Shown here piece after piece: positions 6,693-9,986 of a stretch of 9,986 nucleotides of DNA; positions within the stretch are counted from its first letter, which is position 1, and each line of letters starts with the position of its first letter. The notes beneath the pieces were generated by a model. The model had not been told where the DNA came from. It made no database searches and saw only the letters and a list, made by a program, of their open reading frames with translations. This stretch comes from Collinsella sp. (lineage in GTDB: Bacteria > Actinomycetota > Coriobacteriia > Coriobacteriales > Coriobacteriaceae). The stretch is taken from positions 1,156 to 11,141 of the forward strand of contig DXLV01000052.1 of assembly GCA_019414545.1 (NCBI GenBank). Direction: 5' to 3'. The translations under genes were made by a program, and so were the position numbers.

Positions 6693-7013
6693 CTAGAGCC
6701 CGGCAGGCCAGCGACAGGCGGCCAAGTCGACGTGCATGTCGTCCTTAAACGCCACACCTTCCCCTAGCAAAAGCTCACGTTGAGCATCGGGACCGCCAAA
6801 AGCGAAGCCCTCGCATATGTGCCCGTCGGCAAACACCACGCGGTGACAGGGAATCTCGCCGAGGCGCGGATTACTATGCAGGGCATACCCCACGTACCGC
6901 GCACTTCGTGGACGACCGGCAAGCAGCGCCACCTGGCCATACGTGGCGACCATCCCCTCGGGGATCTGCTCGACCACCTCGTACACCCGTTCAAAAAAGC
7001 CCTCAGACGCCAT
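6693..7013 (-). CDS. One-domain MGMT-family protein (alkylguanine-DNA alkyltransferase-like), active-site Cys present
   Basis: A 106-residue protein equal to the DNA-binding catalytic domain of Ogt/Ada alkyltransferases, with no N-terminal ribonuclease-like domain. The fold landmarks are present: IPEGMVATYGQVALLAG (17-33), the arginine-finger helix RSARYVGYAL (36-45), N48, and the active-site motif IPCHRVVFADG at 54-64 with Cys56. Its size is like the alkyltransferase-like (Atl) proteins, which replace this Cys with Trp, so this one could still accept alkyl groups from damaged guanine. The GFAFGGPDAQRELLLGEGV segment matches the C-terminal part of the domain. ATG 7013 is preceded by GGAAGGGAG; the open frame upstream runs into the repeat at 7040-7084. 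Family is firm; alkyl transfer versus damage sensing is not settled. Confidence 0.88.
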   Translation of the reverse strand: MASEGFFERVYEVVEQIPEGMVATYGQVALLAGRPRSARYVGYALHSNPRLGEIPCHRVVFADGHICEGFAFGGPDAQRELLLGEGVAFKDDMHVDLAACRWPAGL

Positions 7014-7039
7014 TGCTCGCTCCCTTCCACCCGGAAAAG

Positions 7040-7084
7040 CATAAACCACCACAAAGGTGCCTGTCCCCTTTGTGGTGGTTTATG
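7040..7084. repeat. Palindromic intergenic repeat, copy 2 (terminator-like)
   Basis: The same arms as the other copies, but pairing extends to 18 bases (CATAAACCACCACAAAGG with its exact complement). The core is TGCCTGTCC, opposite in orientation to copy 1. It starts 9 bases beyond the degV stop on the minus strand and fills most of the 80-base gap before the alkyltransferase-like gene. Confidence 0.92.
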
Positions 7085-7093
7085 GCAGGTCGG

Positions 7094-7948
7094 TTAGTTG
7101 GCGGGCTGGAAGAAGGCTACGGCGACGGCGCCGGGGCCTACGTGGGTGCCGATGGTGGCGCCGATGGTGTGAACGGGCAACTCGCCCTCGGTGTGGCCAG
7201 CCCACAGTGCCGCGCTGTCCTCGACATACTTCTTGAGCACCGCATCCGAAAGGCCCGTATAGCCCAGCGCCAGCGGCATGGAAAAGTCGATGCCGCCTGA
7301 CTTTTCGACCTTTTGGTTGAGCAGGTTGCGGCCGTTCTTGGAACCGCGCGCCTTGCCCAACTGCACGATAAGGCCGTCCTCGACAGCCACCACGGGCTTC
7401 ACGTTGAGCAGCGTGCCCACGGCGCCGGCCGCAGCAGATAGACGACCGCCGCGAACCAGGTACTCCAGCGTCTCGAGCAGGCCGATGACGACCACGCGGT
7501 CACGGACGGCCTCGACGGCCGCCGCGATTTGGGCCGCACTACGGCCCTCGTCCACCAGGCGCAGGGCATACTCGACCAGGACACGCTCACCCAGAGTGAC
7601 GTTGTTGCTATCCACCACGTACACGTCGCCGCCCGGCGCCTCGGCAAGTGCGGTACGGGCACTCTGATTGGTGCCCGAAAGCTTAGCGCCCACGGTAATA
7701 ATCACAGCCTCATCGCCGGCATCACGCGCCTCGGCAATAGCCTGCGAAAACGCGTACGGGTTGACCTGGCCGGTCTTGGGCAGCTCATCGCGCTCCACGA
7801 GCATCTCGTAAAAGCGCTGGTGATCGATGTCGACGCCATCCATGTACACATCGGTGCCAAAGGTGACGGACAGCGGCAGAACACGCAGAGCGGGGTGCTC
7901 AGCCGGCGACATATCGCTCGCGGAATCGGTAATAATACGAATGGACAT
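7094..7948 (-). CDS. DegV family protein (fatty-acid binding)
   Basis: A 284-residue protein, the usual DegV length. In Gram-positive bacteria these two-domain proteins bind a fatty acid, and some act as the FakB subunit that presents fatty acids to the kinase FakA for phospholipid synthesis. Visible motifs are the N-terminal IRIITDSASDMSP (3-14), PKTGQVNP (57-64) in place of the common PTTSQPSP, and the lipid-carboxylate loop VGAKLSGTNQSA (86-97). The second-domain signature LETLEYLVRGGRLSAAAGAVGTLLNVKPVV follows. ATG 7948 has AAAGGA about 8 bases upstream; longer starts up to 8053 lack one. The marR gene ends 119 bases upstream on the same strand with no clear terminator, so the regulator may share its transcript. 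No fakA-like gene is in the window, so the kinase partnership is inference. Confidence 0.93.
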   Translation of the reverse strand: MSIRIITDSASDMSPAEHPALRVLPLSVTFGTDVYMDGVDIDHQRFYEMLVERDELPKTGQVNPYAFSQAIAEARDAGDEAVIITVGAKLSGTNQSARTALAEAPGGDVYVVDSNNVTLGERVLVEYALRLVDEGRSAAQIAAAVEAVRDRVVVIGLLETLEYLVRGGRLSAAAGAVGTLLNVKPVVAVEDGLIVQLGKARGSKNGRNLLNQKVEKSGGIDFSMPLALGYTGLSDAVLKKYVEDSAALWAGHTEGELPVHTIGATIGTHVGPGAVAVAFFQPAN

Positions 7949-8067
7949 AGCGAATCCTTTCTTTCGCGGACCTCTCGCGGGGAATTTTGACAGCAATGCC
8001 CCGGCACGGCATACGCACTCAAACGGGACTATGCAGTTGTTAATGGGAAGCAAATGCCTTGGCGGCC

Positions 8068-8517
8068 TTAGATCTCGCGCAGGGTGTTGAGAATCGTGCG
8101 CAGCGACGCATACATCTGCTCGCGCTGCTCCACACCCATAGCCTTACCGGTGGTATCGAGCACCTCGCGAATGATGCGGTCCGCCTCGCTCATGCTCTCG
8201 CCGCCCAGAGCGGTCAGGCGCACCGGAGCACGATACTTAACGGCGGCATCGCCCGAATCATCGACCTCGACGTAGCCACCCTCCTCCAGATGCGCCAGCG
8301 TACGCGAGACGGCGGCGCGGGTCACGCCTGCCATGCGGGCGAGGTCGGCGCCGGTCAGGCCGTCCTTGCTGCGCTCAAGATAGTACAGGCACATGACGTC
8401 GGAGCCCTTAAGGCCGAGCCTTGCGCCTTCGGACGTCTTGATGCGCTGAATCTCCTTGTAGAGCCCGCTGATCAGTCCGACAAAATCCTCAAAACGTGTC
8501 TCGTCGTTCTGCTGCAT
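8068..8517 (-). CDS. MarR family transcriptional regulator
   Basis: A 149-residue winged-helix protein of normal MarR length. Residues 10-50 form N-terminal helices used for dimerisation. LTGADLARMAGVTRAAVSRTLAHLEEGGYVEV (54-85) is the helix-turn-helix with recognition helix around 65-78. Residues 85-103 form the wing and 107-147 the C-terminal dimer helices. MarR dimers repress nearby genes and release DNA on binding small phenolic, lipid-like or metal ligands. The ATG at 8517 has AAAGG about 12 bases upstream. The palindrome at 8554-8569, 37 bases before the start, is a good candidate for its operator and suggests autoregulation. The downstream degV gene on the same strand is the natural co-regulated candidate, which would hint at a lipid-type signal; that last point is speculation. 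Confidence 0.93.
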   Translation of the reverse strand: MQQNDETRFEDFVGLISGLYKEIQRIKTSEGARLGLKGSDVMCLYYLERSKDGLTGADLARMAGVTRAAVSRTLAHLEEGGYVEVDDSGDAAVKYRAPVRLTALGGESMSEADRIIREVLDTTGKAMGVEQREQMYASLRTILNTLREI

Positions 8518-8553
8518 GGGAGACGACCGCCTTTCGCTTGCATGATGCTAACG

Positions 8554-8569
8554 GGTTAACATCTTAACC
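8554..8569. promoter_or_regulatory. Candidate MarR operator, site 1
   Basis: A perfect palindrome GGTTAA-CATC-TTAACC (6-4-6), 37 bases upstream of the marR start. Its spacing and size suit a MarR dimer. On the minus strand TAAGAT inside the palindrome could serve as a weak -10. Confidence 0.6.
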
Positions 8570-8603
8570 GTACCCAGCGGACGCCAGCCCTGCGTGCCTC
8601 ATT

Positions 8604-8619
8604 TGTTGACCCATCAACA
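8604..8619. promoter_or_regulatory. Candidate MarR operator, site 2
   Basis: A second perfect 6-4-6 palindrome, TGTTGA-CCCA-TCAACA, centred 50 bases (about five helix turns) upstream of site 1. The half-sites resemble those of site 1 (GTTAA versus GTTGA). It sits between repeat copy 3 and marR. Confidence 0.45.
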
Positions 8620-8621
8620 TA

Positions 8622-8660
8622 AAAACCACCACAAAGGACAGGCGCCTTTGTGGTGGTTTT
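8622..8660. repeat. Palindromic intergenic repeat, copy 3 (terminator-like)
   Basis: Sixteen-base perfect arms identical to copy 1 around a 7-base core ACAGGCG, that is, the copy 1 core lacking its first two G. It lies 25 bases beyond the stop of the B3/B4 gene on the minus strand, upstream of marR. Confidence 0.92.
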
Positions 8661-8685
8661 GGGCATCAATAGGTTCTAGGCGCCG

Positions 8686-9405
8686 CTACAGCTCCACACA
8701 GGGATTGTCGCGGGTCACAAGCGTCTTAACGACAACCGTCGCTCCCAGATAGCGCTCAAGCAGCTCGGCCAAGCGATCGATGGCAGCCTGGCAGTCCCCC
8801 ATTCGCTCGGGCTCTACGCACTCAATCGCCAGGAATGCGTCGGCCGAATCGTCGGATAGAGCCGTTCGAACGCCATCGCGCCAGTTCCAGCAGCGGCACA
8901 CGGCGCCCGCATCGTCAATGTAGGCGAGCTCGCCGGGCAGCGTCGGGTCATCCGCTTCCTCGCCAAGTGGCAAGAACGCATCGCCACCGTCGGTCACCTT
9001 CAAGCGAAGATCTCCCTCAATCGCATGCAGGTCCTCGCCGCCAACGGGCAGCGCGTAGGACAGCGACACCGTGTTATAGATGTCCACCGCCGGCGTGATG
9101 TGGCCCACCGGCTTCCCTTTGAGCACGCGTTTGAGCAGGTTCTCAACTGAGCAACGCGCGCCCTTCTTGGTCTTGAACAGCCGGTACGCGTCACGCCAAG
9201 CCTTAACCGGCGCATTCTCGCTGATGGTATCACTCGTCAGGTGGCGTTCCGCATCGATGTTGGCGCGATCGAGCAGCGCCGCAATCGCGTCCACGTCCTC
9301 TTGAGGAATCTGAGCCGCGGGCTTCATGCCCTTCACAACCACAACGCCGACCGCTGCCCGCGGAAACAGCTCCCAGAATGAATCCTCGGCAATAAAGCTC
9401 TTCAT
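8686..9405 (-). CDS. B3/B4 domain-containing protein (stand-alone PheT-like domain)
   Basis: A 239-residue protein built around the B3/B4 domain otherwise found in the beta subunit of phenylalanyl-tRNA synthetase (COG3382 type). The matching region is about 60-170: ENAPVKAWRDAYRLFKTKKGARCSVENLLKRVLKGKPVGHITPAVDIYNTVSLSYALPVGGEDLHAIEGDLRLKV, with NTVSLSYALPVGGEDL as the clearest signature. In PheT this domain edits mischarged tyrosyl-tRNA-Phe; what the free-standing proteins do is not settled, with tRNA editing or amino-acid binding as possibilities. ATG 9405 was preferred to ATG 9420 because AAGGGAG lies about 5 bases before it. The gene has its own promoter and a structured leader that could attenuate transcription, and it ends before repeat copy 3. 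Confidence 0.85.
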   Translation of the reverse strand: MKSFIAEDSFWELFPRAAVGVVVVKGMKPAAQIPQEDVDAIAALLDRANIDAERHLTSDTISENAPVKAWRDAYRLFKTKKGARCSVENLLKRVLKGKPVGHITPAVDIYNTVSLSYALPVGGEDLHAIEGDLRLKVTDGGDAFLPLGEEADDPTLPGELAYIDDAGAVCRCWNWRDGVRTALSDDSADAFLAIECVEPERMGDCQAAIDRLAELLERYLGATVVVKTLVTRDNPCVEL

Positions 9406-9445
9406 ACGTTCTCCCTTCATTGTGCGCGCCCGAGCGAGGGCACCT

Positions 9446-9504
9446 AAAAAGCGCCCTTACGACGGCCACCTTCAAAGTCCTACGATGCCGCCACAAGAGC
9501 GCTT
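9446..9504 (-). terminator. Attenuator-like hairpin in the leader of the B3/B4 gene
   Basis: On the minus strand AAGCGCTCTTGTGGCGGC (9504-9487) and GCCGTCGTAAGGGCGCTT (9466-9449) pair over 18 contiguous positions (four G-T wobbles) around a 20-base loop. The stem runs directly into five T (9450-9446). It lies 41 bases before the ATG and downstream of the likely promoter, so it would stop transcription inside the 5' leader unless an alternative fold forms. Confidence 0.65.
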
Positions 9505-9509
9505 ACGCT

Positions 9510-9531
9510 GCCCCCATCCGGAGAAGGGGGC
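9510..9531 (-). other. First leader hairpin of the B3/B4 gene
   Basis: GCCCCC and GGGGGC (9531-9526 and 9515-9510 on the minus strand) form a 6-pair GC stem with a 10-base loop. It lies between the promoter and the attenuator-like hairpin and may be part of the same regulatory leader. Confidence 0.5.
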
Positions 9532-9545
9532 GATATGTCAGGCGT

Positions 9546-9574
9546 ATTGTAACCTGAGTCATCCGCGCGAGCAA
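9546..9574 (-). promoter_or_regulatory. Putative promoter of the B3/B4 gene
   Basis: TACAAT (9551-9546, 5 of 6) lies 17 bases downstream of TTGCTC (9574-9569, 3 of 6) on the minus strand. The start would fall near 9539, leaving a leader of about 134 bases. The -35 overlaps the outer edge of repeat copy 4. Confidence 0.5.
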
Positions 9575-9613
9575 AACCACCACAAAGGTGCCTGTCCCCT
9601 TTGTGGTGGTTTT
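9573..9613. repeat. Palindromic intergenic repeat, copy 4 (terminator-like)
   Basis: Sixteen-base perfect arms identical to copies 1 and 3 (17 with the flanking C-G pair) around the core TGCCTGTCC, which is identical to copy 2 and inverted relative to copies 1 and 3. It begins 15 bases beyond the pckA stop on the minus strand. Confidence 0.92.
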
Positions 9614-9628
9614 GGGTCTGAGGCGACG

Positions 9629-9986
9629 CTAGTGGCGGAGCCCCAGCAAGCCGCGGCCGCGATGGCGGGCGTCGGCGGACACCTGGGCGTGCGGACCGGC
9701 AGCCTTGACGGACTCGGGCAGGTGCGAGTACTTCTTCTCGAAGTTCTCCTCGAACATCACCGCCAGGTTGTGCGCCGCCTCGTCGTAGCGCGCGGTGCTC
9801 TGCCAGTACTGGCGCGGCACCAGGATGCCATCGGGCACACCGTGGCACGTAGTGGGAATGTCGACATTAAAGATATCGTCGTGCACAAACTCGCTGTCCT
9901 CGATGGTGCCGTCGAGGGCGCGAGCGACCAGTGAGCGCGTGTAGGCCAGCTCGATGCGATGACCCACGCCGTAGCCGCCGCCAATC
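9629..9986 (-). CDS. pckA: Phosphoenolpyruvate carboxykinase (ATP), C-terminal fragment (cut by right edge)
   Basis: The last 118 residues of the enzyme that interconverts oxaloacetate and phosphoenolpyruvate with ATP, in gluconeogenesis or, in anaerobes, in CO2-fixing fermentation. The frame is open to the window edge and begins IGGGYGVGHRIELAYTRSLV, matching the conserved GGYGVG-RI---TR segment of ATP-type carboxykinases. It is followed by FNVDIPTTCHGVPDGILVPRQYW and AHNLAVMFEENFEKKY. GTP-type enzymes do not share this pattern. After ESVKAAGP, where family members typically end, there are about 20 further residues ending RGLLGLRH. Repeat copy 4 lies just after the stop and probably terminates the transcript. 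Confidence 0.92.
   Translation of the reverse strand, partial: IGGGYGVGHRIELAYTRSLVARALDGTIEDSEFVHDDIFNVDIPTTCHGVPDGILVPRQYWQSTARYDEAAHNLAVMFEENFEKKYSHLPESVKAAGPHAQVSADARHRGRGLLGLRH

Noticed and set aside
9405..9540. T-box riboswitch in the B3/B4 leader, suggested by GAAGGTGGCC and the terminator
   Set aside because: The conserved antiterminator bulge (AGGGTGGNACCGCG type) is not matched, and the leader of about 134 bases is too short to hold Stem I with a specifier loop.
6636..9613. CRISPR-like array from the four repeats
   Set aside because: The copies are 0.4 to 1.6 kb apart with genes between them, differ in orientation, and no cas gene is present.

Overview
The window looks like chromosomal housekeeping DNA from a high-GC Gram-positive gut anaerobe. 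The best guess is a Coriobacteriia actinobacterium, perhaps Collinsella. This rests on the C/G-rich third codon positions, the AAAGG/GGAGG-type ribosome sites, the gene content and the style of the proteins; no sequence comparison was possible. I see no phage, plasmid, CRISPR array, transposase gene or defence system.

Layout from left to right. The left edge (minus strand) holds the first 18 codons of a probable glutamate 5-kinase. Upstream of it lies nicotinate phosphoribosyltransferase (pncB), whose terminator hairpin overlaps its own stop codon. Next come a small coiled-coil, Ala/Pro-rich, tail-anchored membrane protein and a tRNA-Ala(CGC) with a clear promoter and terminator. A PflX-type radical SAM protein follows, also on the minus strand. 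A 524-base gap then contains a strong candidate for 6S RNA on the plus strand. Two plus-strand genes follow: a polyprenyl-phosphate GlcNAc-1-phosphate transferase (WecA/TagO type) and tryptophanyl-tRNA synthetase (trpS).

Beyond trpS everything is again on the minus strand. In window order these are a one-domain alkylguanine-DNA alkyltransferase-like protein, a DegV lipid-binding protein, a MarR regulator, a B3/B4-domain protein, and the C-terminus of ATP-dependent phosphoenolpyruvate carboxykinase cut by the right edge. In transcription order marR precedes degV and may be co-transcribed with it.

The most distinctive signal is a palindromic intergenic repeat of 39 to 45 bases, present four times between 6636 and 9613. 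It has near-identical arms (ACCACCACAAAGG / CCTTTGTGGTGGT) and a short asymmetric core that points in opposite directions in different copies. Each copy sits 12 to 25 bases beyond the stop codon of a minus-strand gene, with A and T runs at its two ends, so it probably acts as a bidirectional terminator while looking like a dispersed REP/MITE-type element. The second notable signal is a structured 5' leader in front of the B3/B4 gene, ending in an 18-pair hairpin plus T-run that resembles a transcription attenuator. The genes themselves are ordinary metabolic, translation and envelope functions; the interest lies mainly in the RNA and repeat elements between them.
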